A stretch of DNA of 64,000 nucleotides, taken from NCBI GenBank assembly GCA_030431515.1, contig JAUIIX010000007.1:30142-94141 (forward strand), given 5' to 3'. The notes below the pieces were generated by a model. It made no database searches. It saw only the letters and a program-made list of their open reading frames with translations, and had not been told where the DNA came from. Position numbers and translations under genes: made by a program. The DNA comes from a bacterium. GTDB lineage: Bacteria; Bacteroidota; Ignavibacteria; Kapaibacteriales; UBA2268. This document shows positions 25,884 through 34,228 of this stretch, piece by piece (within the stretch, counting starts at the first letter, position 1; every line of letters starts with the position of its first letter).

Positions 25884-26258
25884 ATGAAAACAACAATATT
25901 TTTACTTTTTATCTTAGTTTTTACTTCTTGTAAAAAGGAAAACTCGCAAGAAGAAGATTTTGCTAATCTAAATGAAAGATATTTAGAAATAAAAGAATTA
26001 TCTGAAAGTGTGGATTGTGAAGATTCGTCAGAATGGAATTTTACAGCTTATGGTGCTAAAGCTTGTGGCGGTCCAATAGGATTTATTGCTTATTCTTCTA
26101 AAATAGATACTGTTCATTTTCTAAAATTAGTAGAAGAATATACAAAGGAAAATGAACGGCTAAATATAAAATGGGGTGCTGTATCAGATTGTAGTATTCC
26201 AAGAGGCCCTAAAGGTGTGAAATGTGAAGATGGAAAAGCTGTCTTTGTTTATGAGTGA
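25884..26258 (+). CDS. conserved lipoprotein of unknown function
   Basis: 124 residues with signal MKTTIFLLFILVFTSC. The block SSEWNFTAYGAKACGGPIGF, IAYSSKIDTVHFLKLVEEYT and NIKWGAVSDC...KCEDGKAVFVY is a conserved pattern I have met in many Bacteroidota lipoproteins, without a known role. Four mature cysteines (near residues 49, 60, 103, 113) may form two disulfides. It converges on the PAP2 gene, overlapping its 3' end by ten bases. Confidence 0.75.
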   Translation: MKTTIFLLFILVFTSCKKENSQEEDFANLNERYLEIKELSESVDCEDSSEWNFTAYGAKACGGPIGFIAYSSKIDTVHFLKLVEEYTKENERLNIKWGAVSDCSIPRGPKGVKCEDGKAVFVYE

Positions 26259-26872
26259 TTGATTTTTTCTTTAATAAATCTATTAAAAACAAACAATAAG
26301 AATGTTGATATAAGTATTCCAAGAATTGCACCTGCAGTGATGTCTATTGGATAATGAACGCCAACGAAAACTCTTGATAATGCGACGATTGTAGCAATTG
26401 AATAAAAGTAATATTTATTTTTACTAAAGAAATGGGAAAGTATAAGTGCTGCCGCAAAGTTATTAGTTGCGTGTGCTGACGGAAATGATTTGCCAGAACC
26501 ACAATGAACAAGTAGATTAATATTTTCTAACTCTCTACAAGGTCTAAGTCTTCCTACTATATCTTTAATAAGATTAGCTGATATTTGATCTGCTAAAATT
26601 ACTGCAACTGCTAATAAAATTGCAATCGAAAATCCAAGTTTATTATATTTTATTAGGTTTTTAAAATAATTTGAATTTAATTTTATATTGTTTTGTTTTA
26701 ATATTTTTAAATGATTGAAAAATATTAGATAAAGAAATAATCCAATATAGACAGGCAACCAAACTCTACCTTTTGTAATTATTGGCATGATTGCATCAAA
26801 TAGTGGGTTTGCTAACTGAGTATTTATAAAGTAGAATATATCTTTGTCAAAAGCAACAACTGTTTCTAACAT
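26249..26872 (-). CDS. PAP2-family membrane phosphatase
   Basis: 207 residues with about five membrane helices. The three phosphatase motifs are all present: KDIVGRLRP (K-x6-RP), PSAHA (PSGH-type) and SRVFVGVHYPID (SR-x5-H-x3-D). Typical substrates are undecaprenyl diphosphate or lipid A/phosphatidate phosphates. The start codon overlaps the stop of the upstream response-regulator gene (TAATG), so the two are co-translated. Confidence 0.9.
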   Translation of the reverse strand: MLETVVAFDKDIFYFINTQLANPLFDAIMPIITKGRVWLPVYIGLFLYLIFFNHLKILKQNNIKLNSNYFKNLIKYNKLGFSIAILLAVAVILADQISANLIKDIVGRLRPCRELENINLLVHCGSGKSFPSAHATNNFAAALILSHFFSKNKYYFYSIATIVALSRVFVGVHYPIDITAGAILGILISTFLLFVFNRFIKEKINHS

Positions 26873-28044
26873 TATATTTTTTCAATAGTTAATACAGTAA
26901 TATCATCGTCAGGTTTGCTTCCTTCAGTCCAGTTTTGGATATGAAAATCAATTATGTCAATTAATTCATCTGAATTTGCATCTGAATTTATTTTGAAAAT
27001 GTCAAGTAATCTTTCTTCACCGAACATCTCTCCTTTTGCATTTGTTAATTCAGGAAGACCGTCAGAATATAAAATAAGTTTATCATTTTTAGCTAATTTT
27101 AACTTTGTTTCACCTATTTTCACATCTTTCAAGAATCCGATAGGCATACCTTTTAGGTTTAGAAATTCAACTTTATCATTACTGATATGAATTGGTTTTC
27201 TATGTCCACCGGTTGCAATTTTTGTGATTGAATTTGATATATCAATAGTACCATAACAAATTGTAAAAAACTGAATGTCTTCATTTTTAGTTAAAAAAGT
27301 TTGATTTAAAGTTTGCAATGCATCAGATGGACTTTTAGTCAAATACTTGTTATTTTTAAAATTTAAGATTGGATTGTTTGGTATTTTATCAGAATTAATT
27401 AATCTACTAATAGCAAATGAAATCATTGAAGCGGGAACACCTTTACCTGTTACATCAAGAACATAATATACGATTGTATCATCTATCTGAAAGAAATTGT
27501 AACTATCGCCAGAAAGAGTTTTAGAGGGCAGGTAGAGTGTCGAAAATGTATATCCAGCGAATGAGCTTGGTGCAGGTTGAATCTCTTGCTGAAGAGTTGC
27601 TGCTGCCTTTAAATCTAAACTTATTTCATTATATGCTTCTTCAAGTTCTAATTTTAGCTTTTTCTCATTTTTGATAATTCTATAGATATTGATACCATCT
27701 TTAACAGCACTAATTACTTTACTTAAATCATCATTTTTTATTAAAAATCGAAATATATTGCTTTCATTAACTGCCTCTACTACAATATTAATATCGCTAA
27801 AACCAGTTAGTAATATTCTAATTGTGTCGGGGTAACGCTTTCGGACTGAGTTTAGAAATTCTATTCCATTCATTCCAGGCATATCATAATCTGAAACAAC
27901 TACTGCGAAATTCCTTTTTTCTAAACAAGTTAATGCTTCTTCTGCCGAGTTTGCTAAATAGACATCATAATCGTCTAAAAACAACATTTCGTAAGAAGAA
28001 AGAAGTAGTTCCTCGTCATCAACAAATAATATGCAGTCTTTCAT
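26872..28044 (-). CDS. response regulator with SpoIIE-type PP2C phosphatase output
   Basis: 390 residues. Residues 1-120 form a receiver domain (ILFVDDEELLLSSYEMLF; phospho-acceptor in VVVSDYDMPGMNG), then a coiled-coil linker (LELEEAYNEISLDLKAAATLQQEI), then a SpoIIE/RsbU phosphatase: SGDSYNFFQIDDTIVYYVLD, GKGVPASMISFA, and SDGLPE near KLILYSDG. Such proteins dephosphorylate anti-anti-sigma factors in partner-switching stress pathways. No anti-sigma/antagonist pair of that type is adjacent; the kinase is also elsewhere. Confidence 0.92.
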   Translation of the reverse strand: MKDCILFVDDEELLLSSYEMLFLDDYDVYLANSAEEALTCLEKRNFAVVVSDYDMPGMNGIEFLNSVRKRYPDTIRILLTGFSDINIVVEAVNESNIFRFLIKNDDLSKVISAVKDGINIYRIIKNEKKLKLELEEAYNEISLDLKAAATLQQEIQPAPSSFAGYTFSTLYLPSKTLSGDSYNFFQIDDTIVYYVLDVTGKGVPASMISFAISRLINSDKIPNNPILNFKNNKYLTKSPSDALQTLNQTFLTKNEDIQFFTICYGTIDISNSITKIATGGHRKPIHISNDKVEFLNLKGMPIGFLKDVKIGETKLKLAKNDKLILYSDGLPELTNAKGEMFGEERLLDIFKINSDANSDELIDIIDFHIQNWTEGSKPDDDITVLTIEKI

Positions 28045-28135
28045 AGAATTGTAAAAATATAAAAATCTAAATTAAGTATTATTTATATTAACACCAATTT
28101 TATAATATATTTTTCAGGTATTTTTTTATTAAAAT

Positions 28136-29353
28136 TTAGAAATTATATTTTATCAATATTACAACTTGACCTTGATTATTTTTAGTATAATTAAGTTGTT
28201 GTAAATTAATATTCTGATTAGTTAGAGAGTTGATTTCGTATCGTCCTTCAAGTTGGAAGCTGCTTGGTAAATTTACAATTCCCGCTATACCATATCTCAA
28301 TATTGGAGATGAAGAATTGAAATCATAGCCACCACCAGCTAATATGACTGGAGTAAAATTATTAATTAATCCTTTAAATTCATGTCTTAAATCAGCTGCT
28401 AATACAAAATTATTTGAAGCAAATGTATCTGAGAATAGATTTGTAGAAAAATTTATCCCAATTGAATTTATTGTATTATCAAAGAATTTACTGCTTGATA
28501 AATTATATTCAAGAGCAATTCTAATTTGATTTAAACTTCCACCACCTGCAATAGTATTAAAATCCATTCCAGATGAATATCTTTCAAATTTTTGATTGTT
28601 GTAGTTATAGTTTAGTTTGCTTCCAATATTAGATTGATCAATAGTGATATTATTTGTTATTATTTCACTCGGGAATATATTAAATATTTCTTGTTCAATA
28701 ATTGGATTATTGCTCTTAATTTCTTTAGATTCTATTGGTTCTGCTATAATATCATTGTTTATTATACTTGATTTCGGAGTAATTATATTACTAAATTTAT
28801 TTGCTCTATTATTAGAAGTATTAGTAATTGGTTTTACTTCTTTGCTTTCGCTTAAATTTTCAACTATAGTAGATTCTTCAAGTTCATTACTTAATTTATC
28901 TTTAATTATTGATTCAGATTTTTCAAGCTTGTTATCTTTGTTAGATATTTGTTGAGTTGTTCTTGCTGTTTCAGTATTAGTTTCTGCATCTTTAAAGAAA
29001 TCAATCCCAAATGTAGCACCTACTGTAAGTAATGCTGCACTTAAAGAAGCGACAAGTGGCATCATTAACTGTTGCCAAACAGTCATACCAACTGATGAAG
29101 AAGTAGCAATAGAAGAAGTGTATGAAATTCCTAATGATTCGAAAAGTGTAGCTGTAGTCTCGTAAGGTGGGACTAATTTCTTTACATCTTTTTGAACAGC
29201 TTCACGAATAGCAAGCATCTCTCTATATTCAGATTGTAACTCTGAATTAGTAGAAAGCTCATTTTCAAATGCAGGAATCATCGATGGATCAAGTTCACCA
29301 TCCATGTATTGAGTCAGCATTTCTGAAGCGTTATATTTGTTTATTTCATTCAT
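28136..29353 (-). CDS. membrane anti-sigma factor with C-terminal beta-barrel-like domain
   Basis: 405 residues. The first ~60 look like a cytoplasmic anti-sigma segment (MLTQYMDGELDPSMIPAFENEL, REMLAIREAVQ), without the zinc-finger HxxxCxxC. One membrane helix follows (residues ~92-118, LMMPLVASLSAALLTVGATF). A Ser/Asn/Glu-rich linker spans ~120-255. The last ~150 residues alternate as ~8 amphipathic strands (LNQIRIALEYNL, NSIGINFSTNLF, NFVLAADLRHEF, FTPVILAGGGYDF, ILRYGIAGIVNLP, FQLEGRYEIN, VVILIKYNF) ending in Phe, like a small outer-membrane barrel. It lies 45 bases after the ECF sigma gene. The joining of an inner-membrane anti-sigma to a barrel-like end is unusual, see findings. Confidence 0.75.
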   Translation of the reverse strand: MNEINKYNASEMLTQYMDGELDPSMIPAFENELSTNSELQSEYREMLAIREAVQKDVKKLVPPYETTATLFESLGISYTSSIATSSSVGMTVWQQLMMPLVASLSAALLTVGATFGIDFFKDAETNTETARTTQQISNKDNKLEKSESIIKDKLSNELEESTIVENLSESKEVKPITNTSNNRANKFSNIITPKSSIINNDIIAEPIESKEIKSNNPIIEQEIFNIFPSEIITNNITIDQSNIGSKLNYNYNNQKFERYSSGMDFNTIAGGGSLNQIRIALEYNLSSSKFFDNTINSIGINFSTNLFSDTFASNNFVLAADLRHEFKGLINNFTPVILAGGGYDFNSSSPILRYGIAGIVNLPSSFQLEGRYEINSLTNQNINLQQLNYTKNNQGQVVILIKYNF

Positions 29354-29398
29354 TTATACTGTTAATAACAATAATTCTTTAAAAATGTTACAAAATCC

Positions 29399-29971
29399 TT
29401 ACATTTTGTCAATTTCTTTAATATAAGGTTCTAAAATTTCTCTTATTTTTTGTTTTGCTCTATGGATCCTAACTTTAACATTTGCAACTGTTTCATCAGT
29501 TACAGCGGCTATATCGGCATAAGATAAGCCATCATACTCTCTTAGTATAAACATTTCCTTGTATTTATCAGGAAGTGTGTCAAGTGCATTGTTAATTAAG
29601 TCTAAAAGTTCTTCATCGCCTTCGTAACTTTTTTCTTCGTTAAATGCCATAAAATCTTCATAACTTACATGAACAAATTTCATGTTTTTATTTTTAAGAG
29701 CGTTTACACATAAATTTCTTGCGATTCTTAAAATAAAAGCAGGAACATTTGTCATTTCTCTATCTTGTTCACCAGACTTAAAAAAACTAATAAAAGTTTC
29801 TTGAAATATATCTCTTGCTTCTTCTCGACCGCCCAAAAATCTTTTACAATAAGCAAAAACACGAGGCGAATGTCTTTTGTATATTTCACCAAAAGCTGCA
29901 TCGTGTAATCCCTTTTTGCTACGCATAATTTGGAATAACTCGTCGTCTGAATATTCTTCGATATTTTTCAT
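29399..29971 (-). CDS. ECF sigma-70 factor
   Basis: 190 residues. Sigma region 2 is DAAFGEIYKRHSPRVFAYCKRF...ARDIFQETFISFFKS, region 4 is LPDKYKEMFILREYDGLSYADIAAVTDETVANVKVRIHRAKQKI. It directs RNA polymerase to stress or envelope promoters and is presumably held by the membrane protein encoded immediately downstream. The two form a clear operon. Confidence 0.93.
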   Translation of the reverse strand: MKNIEEYSDDELFQIMRSKKGLHDAAFGEIYKRHSPRVFAYCKRFLGGREEARDIFQETFISFFKSGEQDREMTNVPAFILRIARNLCVNALKNKNMKFVHVSYEDFMAFNEEKSYEGDEELLDLINNALDTLPDKYKEMFILREYDGLSYADIAAVTDETVANVKVRIHRAKQKIREILEPYIKEIDKM

Positions 29972-30117
29972 TTACTATTAAATAACACTATTTTTTAATA
30001 AAAGTTACAAATATATGTTTTTCAAAAAGTGCCAAATTAACTAATCTTTTATCAAATATAATACCTAAATTGTATTTATACTTCTAGACATTAATAATAT
30101 AAGTGTATTTTTATAAA

Positions 30118-30149
30118 TAAAAAAAAATCACCCGAAGGTGATTTCTTTT
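30118..30149 (-). terminator. terminator of the ACIII/oxidase cluster
   Basis: AATCACC-CGAA-GGTGATT hairpin (30126-30143) with A-run on its left (T-run for minus transcripts) and TTTCTTTTTT on its right. It is 26 bases past the stop of the last cluster gene. Confidence 0.85.
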
Positions 30150-30175
30150 TTCAAATTGTATTTTAATCTTGATGA

Positions 30176-31546
30176 TTATTTTTCACCATTTAATTGGTCA
30201 ACAATGTATTTAGCAACTGCTTCTACTTCATTTTTCTTTAAACCTTGATTTGCCATAGGAGGATATTTATTTCCATTAGGGTCAATATTACCTCTTGGTG
30301 TTGGATTAGCTATAAAGTTAACTAATGCTTCCATATTATCAGCATATTTAGGAATAACATCTGCATAAGCAGGAGCTGTAATTTGCGCAACATCAAATTT
30401 ATGACACGCAGAACATCTTGTTTTATATATCTCACCACCATCAATTTCAACTGGACCAGATTTTTCTGCTGCTCTTGCTAACTCAAGCATTTCAAATTCA
30501 TGTACTCTATAAGTTAAATATTCATGATTTGCTTCTTTGAAATTTGATTGTTGTGAAACAGCAAAGAAAATAAATGCACCAATCACAGCCATATAAGCAT
30601 ATTTTAAATATGATGTTTCATTGTTTCTTAAATATGTATAAAGAATATGGCTACCAATAAATGATAGAACTACTGCAACTGCAATACCTACATAAACCAT
30701 ACTTGAAACAGTACTTTTATCTGCATATCCAATAACTATTGCCATTAATAATGGTTGGAATACCAAAGAAACTAATGTCCATCCTAAAGCAGTTTTTCTT
30801 GCATATTCTGAATACTCATTATTTTTAAAATCATATCCACCATCCCAGAAATATCTCAAGAATACATAAGTTGCTCCAGCCATGGATACTCCACCAACTA
30901 TAAACTGAGTCAACTTAAAGATTACAGAAAAAGAGAACATATTCTCTATTGCTGATGCACTCCACATTGATTGATCAACAGCGTATTGAGTACCTGTTGC
31001 AAATAACCAAATTGAAATAAACATAAATGTTAATCCCCAAAAACCAGTTGAATGATTTAGAATCTTCATTTGTTTATTTTGTTCTTCAGCTAATCCTTCT
31101 TTAAATTCATCCTTAGCAATTGCTTTACGATTTTCATATAAAGAATAAAGCATATTAAAATGTAATGAATTTTTGTAGAAATAAATTACTGTAATACCTA
31201 CTGCATAAAACAAAAATGATACGATTAATATATTAACAGAATTAATACCCTGACCACCAGCCATTTGAATATACATCAATATAATAGCTAAAAATGGCAT
31301 TAAACCAAAACCAAACCAAGTTGTTGGATTTGTAGTAATAACATTAATAATATCTTGAGAAAAATTTAATTCTAAATCATTCCCAGACTTTTTGTTTTTC
31401 TTCTTAAAGATGTATGATAAAATCATACTCCCAAACACTATACCAGTATAAATAGTAAAAGAAATAAGTGCTAAAAGCAATAAAAACCCTAGCAAACTTA
31501 TGTGTGAACCTGATACTGGCAAAGCCAAATTTTCCAAAGACATCAT
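30176..31546 (-). CDS. multi-helix membrane protein with C-terminal cytochrome c domain
   Basis: 456 residues: about eight membrane helices up to residue ~350, then a mono-heme cytochrome c domain (heme site TRCSACHKFDVAQ; distal Met probably in YPPMANQGLKKNEVEAVAKYI). Histidines within or next to helices (SGSHISLLGF, SLHFNML, LNHSTGFWG, GSHILYTYL) could bind b-type heme, which would give a b-c type protein, but that is inference. Final gene of the cluster, 19 bases after ctaB, so it probably feeds or drains electrons at the oxidase. Alternative: a CydA-like relative fused to cytochrome c. Confidence 0.7.
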   Translation of the reverse strand: MMSLENLALPVSGSHISLLGFLLLLALISFTIYTGIVFGSMILSYIFKKKNKKSGNDLELNFSQDIINVITTNPTTWFGFGLMPFLAIILMYIQMAGGQGINSVNILIVSFLFYAVGITVIYFYKNSLHFNMLYSLYENRKAIAKDEFKEGLAEEQNKQMKILNHSTGFWGLTFMFISIWLFATGTQYAVDQSMWSASAIENMFSFSVIFKLTQFIVGGVSMAGATYVFLRYFWDGGYDFKNNEYSEYARKTALGWTLVSLVFQPLLMAIVIGYADKSTVSSMVYVGIAVAVVLSFIGSHILYTYLRNNETSYLKYAYMAVIGAFIFFAVSQQSNFKEANHEYLTYRVHEFEMLELARAAEKSGPVEIDGGEIYKTRCSACHKFDVAQITAPAYADVIPKYADNMEALVNFIANPTPRGNIDPNGNKYPPMANQGLKKNEVEAVAKYIVDQLNGEK

Positions 31547-31565
31547 ATTAATCGCCTTACCTTTG

Positions 31566-32489
31566 TTATTTTACTAATTTTTCGATAATTAAAGTGAATA
31601 AAACTATCAATACAAAGAGATTAACTCTCAAAAAAGTTTTTTTAATAATTTTCTTATCATATTCTTCTGTTAAAAGGTTTCTTGAACCCCATATCATATA
31701 TGAACCAGAAATTAAAAATATAATACTTACTACTAAACTCTGAGTTAATTTAAAAAAAGGAAATATAATAGAGCATATTGCTAAATTAAAAATCCATATA
31801 AATGTTACTCGTTTCAATTGCTGTAAATTAAGTTTATCTGTCAAAGTTGGATAACCAGCTTTGCGATAATCTTCTTCATAGACAAGTACTAACAACCAAA
31901 AATGTGGTATTTGCCAAAAGAAGATAAAAAATGCTAATGCTAAAATCTGAATATCAAGAACATGACCTCCTGCAGCTACCCAACCTATCATAGGTGGAAT
32001 TGCTCCAATAATAGCACCTGGGAATACAGCTAATGTTGTTTTTCTCTTTAATGGAGTGTAAATACCATTATAAACTAAAAGAGCTGTTAAGCCCAAATAT
32101 GCACTCATCTCATTTACATAAAACATTAAAATTAAATAACCAATTAATGCGCATGCTATTGCAAATATAAATCCATGTGTTGAACTAATACTTTTCGAAG
32201 CCATAGGTCTTTTAGCTGTTCTATCCATTAATGCATCGAATTCAATTTCTTGATAATGATTTAAAGCAGATGAACCAGCTGATAAGAAAAATGTCCCAAT
32301 TACAGCAAATAGTAATAAATATGTCAAAGAACTACTAAATAACAGATATCCTATTATACAAGTAATAGTAATTGATACTGTTATTCTGATCTTAGATAAA
32401 TCTAAATATAATTTAAGAAGATCTTTAAAATTAAGTGAACTTATTGTATTCAATATAACTTTGCATATATTATGATATGCACCTTTCAA
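31566..32489 (-). CDS. ctaB: protoheme IX farnesyltransferase (heme O synthase)
   Basis: 307 residues, UbiA superfamily, ~9 helices. It converts heme b to heme o for the oxidase encoded next to it. The prenyl-diphosphate Asp motif is ALNHYQEIEFDALMDRT with KRPMASKSI after it, the second is VLVYEEDYRKAGYPTL. FPGAIIGAIPPMIGWVAAGG is typical. No ctaA (heme A synthase) is visible in this window. Starts nine bases after the subunit II gene. Confidence 0.93.
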   Translation of the reverse strand: MKGAYHNICKVILNTISSLNFKDLLKLYLDLSKIRITVSITITCIIGYLLFSSSLTYLLLFAVIGTFFLSAGSSALNHYQEIEFDALMDRTAKRPMASKSISSTHGFIFAIACALIGYLILMFYVNEMSAYLGLTALLVYNGIYTPLKRKTTLAVFPGAIIGAIPPMIGWVAAGGHVLDIQILALAFFIFFWQIPHFWLLVLVYEEDYRKAGYPTLTDKLNLQQLKRVTFIWIFNLAICSIIFPFFKLTQSLVVSIIFLISGSYMIWGSRNLLTEEYDKKIIKKTFLRVNLFVLIVLFTLIIEKLVK

Positions 32490-32498
32490 AAAAGATTA

Positions 32499-33221
32499 TT
32501 AATGTGTTACTTCTTCTTTGTTTTCTTCAGCTTCTACTTTTTCTTCTTCAGTAGTTTCTGTTTCTTCAACAACTTCTTCTTTTACTGGCTCACTTGTATC
32601 TTCACTTAAAGATTTAGTTAATCCAGCATACCATTTATCATACTCATCCTGAGATAACACTTTAATTTTAGTGTACATATTCCAGTGCCTTACACCACAG
32701 TATTCAGCACAAGTAATATCATAAACACCAATTTCTAGTGGTGAAATAGCATATTGTGTTGTTCTTCCAGGTACAGCATCTTCTTTGATTCTAAATGATG
32801 GTATATAAAAACTATGAAGTACATCATAAGATGATATATCAAATCTAGTTGTTTTATTAACAGGTACATATAATGTATCTAAACTAGCACCATTTTCATA
32901 ATTAAAATCCCAGTCAAATTGTTTTGCCATTACTCCAATAACATAATCAGGATCATCTAATAAATCTCTATTTGTATCAAAGTCAGCATAACCAACATAA
33001 AACATTGAAATTACAATTATAGTTGGAACTACAATCCATACAGTTTCAAGTGCTGCACTACCATGTGTTTGAATAGGTTTTTTATTTCTTTTATGACTGT
33101 ATTTATATACAAAATATAGCATAACAGCGGTAACACCCAGTAACATAATTACGGATATTACCATTATATACATCATTGCAAAATCTACTTGATCTGCATA
33201 TTTTGAAATTGAGTTAAACAT
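32499..33221 (-). CDS. ctaC: cytochrome c oxidase subunit II (CuA)
   Basis: 240 residues with two N-terminal membrane helices and a periplasmic cupredoxin domain. The CuA ligands are complete: His in DVLHSFYIPSF and C-x3-C-x3-H-x2-M in CAEYCGVRHWNM. There is no fused cytochrome c, so electrons must come from a separate carrier or directly from ACIII. The C-terminus is a long Glu-rich, low-complexity tail (EEVVEETETTEEEKVEAEE). It lies after subunits I, III and IV, whereas subunit II usually leads such operons. Overlaps the subunit IV gene by one base. Confidence 0.93.
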   Translation of the reverse strand: MFNSISKYADQVDFAMMYIMVISVIMLLGVTAVMLYFVYKYSHKRNKKPIQTHGSAALETVWIVVPTIIVISMFYVGYADFDTNRDLLDDPDYVIGVMAKQFDWDFNYENGASLDTLYVPVNKTTRFDISSYDVLHSFYIPSFRIKEDAVPGRTTQYAISPLEIGVYDITCAEYCGVRHWNMYTKIKVLSQDEYDKWYAGLTKSLSEDTSEPVKEEVVEETETTEEEKVEAEENKEEVTH

Positions 33222-33535
33222 TAAGAACCCCCTATAAATACATCAAACCCTAAGAATATTATTACTAATGCAATAATAACTCCACAGCCAGCAGCGAATA
33301 CTTTAACTAATATGTTATCAAATTTTACGTGCATAAAGTAATTAAGTACTAACATTGACTTAATACAAGCAATTAATAATGCTAAAGGAACAGTGTACAT
33401 TCCCATATCAACACCTGCAATAGCAACTGTTAATCCAGTAAGTGCAATTAAGCCAATCCAAATAGCAGTATAGAATCCATAACCTGGATGTTCTTCGTGA
33501 TGCTCTTCTTCATGTAATTCAGCGTGATTAGACAT
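33221..33535 (-). CDS. ctaF: cytochrome c oxidase subunit IV-like protein
   Basis: 104 residues, three membrane helices, opening with a His/Glu-rich stretch (HAELHEEEHHEEHPGYG) and containing IKSMLVLNYFMHVKFD, the signature of the COX4_pro/ caa3 subunit IV family. Structural subunit of the oxidase; position between subunits III and II. Confidence 0.9.
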   Translation of the reverse strand: MSNHAELHEEEHHEEHPGYGFYTAIWIGLIALTGLTVAIAGVDMGMYTVPLALLIACIKSMLVLNYFMHVKFDNILVKVFAAGCGVIIALVIIFLGFDVFIGGS

Positions 33536-33550
33536 TAATCAATCCTTAAA

Positions 33551-34228
33551 TTAATGTAATAAATAAAATAATGGAAACAAGAAAATCCAAATCAAATCAA
33601 CTAAGTGCCAATAAAGACCACTATTTTCTAAGATAATGTATTTGTCTTTATTGATATGTTTTTTAACGATGAATACCATACATACTGCAATAATAATTGC
33701 ACCAACTATTACGTGAAATGTATGTAGTCCAGTCATTAAATAATATAAACCAAAGAATGATATTTCACCTTGTGGCATTTCAGCTACATGATCAGAACCT
33801 GGATAGATTCCATGATGAATTTTAGCTGACCATTCAAAATACTTGTTTACTAAGAAGGTTAAAGCACAAGCTATAGTTACGGCTAAATAAAATAGCGATA
33901 ATTTAACTGAATCTCTTTGGATTGCAACAATAGCAAGAACCATCGTTAAACTCGAAGTTAACAGAACTATAGTATTAACTGCACCAAGCATAACATCTAA
34001 GTTTAGAGCTGCATCATGAAAAGCTTGAGGATCAGCTACTCTATATCCAAAATAAAGAAAGAAAAGACCACCGAATAATAAAACTTCAGTGAATAAAAAT
34101 AACCACATTCCGACTTTAGAACCTAAGTCATCTCTAAATATGTGAATATATAATTTTGAATTATCACCATATCCATGACCAGCATGATCGTGATGATGAT
34201 TATCATGTGTTTCAGAAACAGCACTCAC
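33551..34228 (-). CDS. ctaE: cytochrome c oxidase subunit III
   Basis: 225 residues with about five helices, the short form. KVGMWLFLFTEVLLFGGLFFLYFGYR and TGLHTFHVIVGAIIIAVC are characteristic, as is the final SGLYWHLVDLIWIFLFPLFYL. The N-terminus is His-rich (HDNHHHDHAGHGYGD). One-base overlap with subunit I, so strictly coupled. Confidence 0.93.
   Translation of the reverse strand: MSAVSETHDNHHHDHAGHGYGDNSKLYIHIFRDDLGSKVGMWLFLFTEVLLFGGLFFLYFGYRVADPQAFHDAALNLDVMLGAVNTIVLLTSSLTMVLAIVAIQRDSVKLSLFYLAVTIACALTFLVNKYFEWSAKIHHGIYPGSDHVAEMPQGEISFFGLYYLMTGLHTFHVIVGAIIIAVCMVFIVKKHINKDKYIILENSGLYWHLVDLIWIFLFPLFYLLH

Noticed and set aside
27822..28046. ORFs antisense to the response regulator, anti-sigma and actB genes
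   Set aside because: They are shadows of well-supported genes, without signal, domain or ribosome site of their own.
28645..28955. 103-codon ORF on + inside the anti-sigma gene
   Set aside because: Leu/Ile-rich translation of the reverse of the Asn/Glu-rich linker; no independent evidence.
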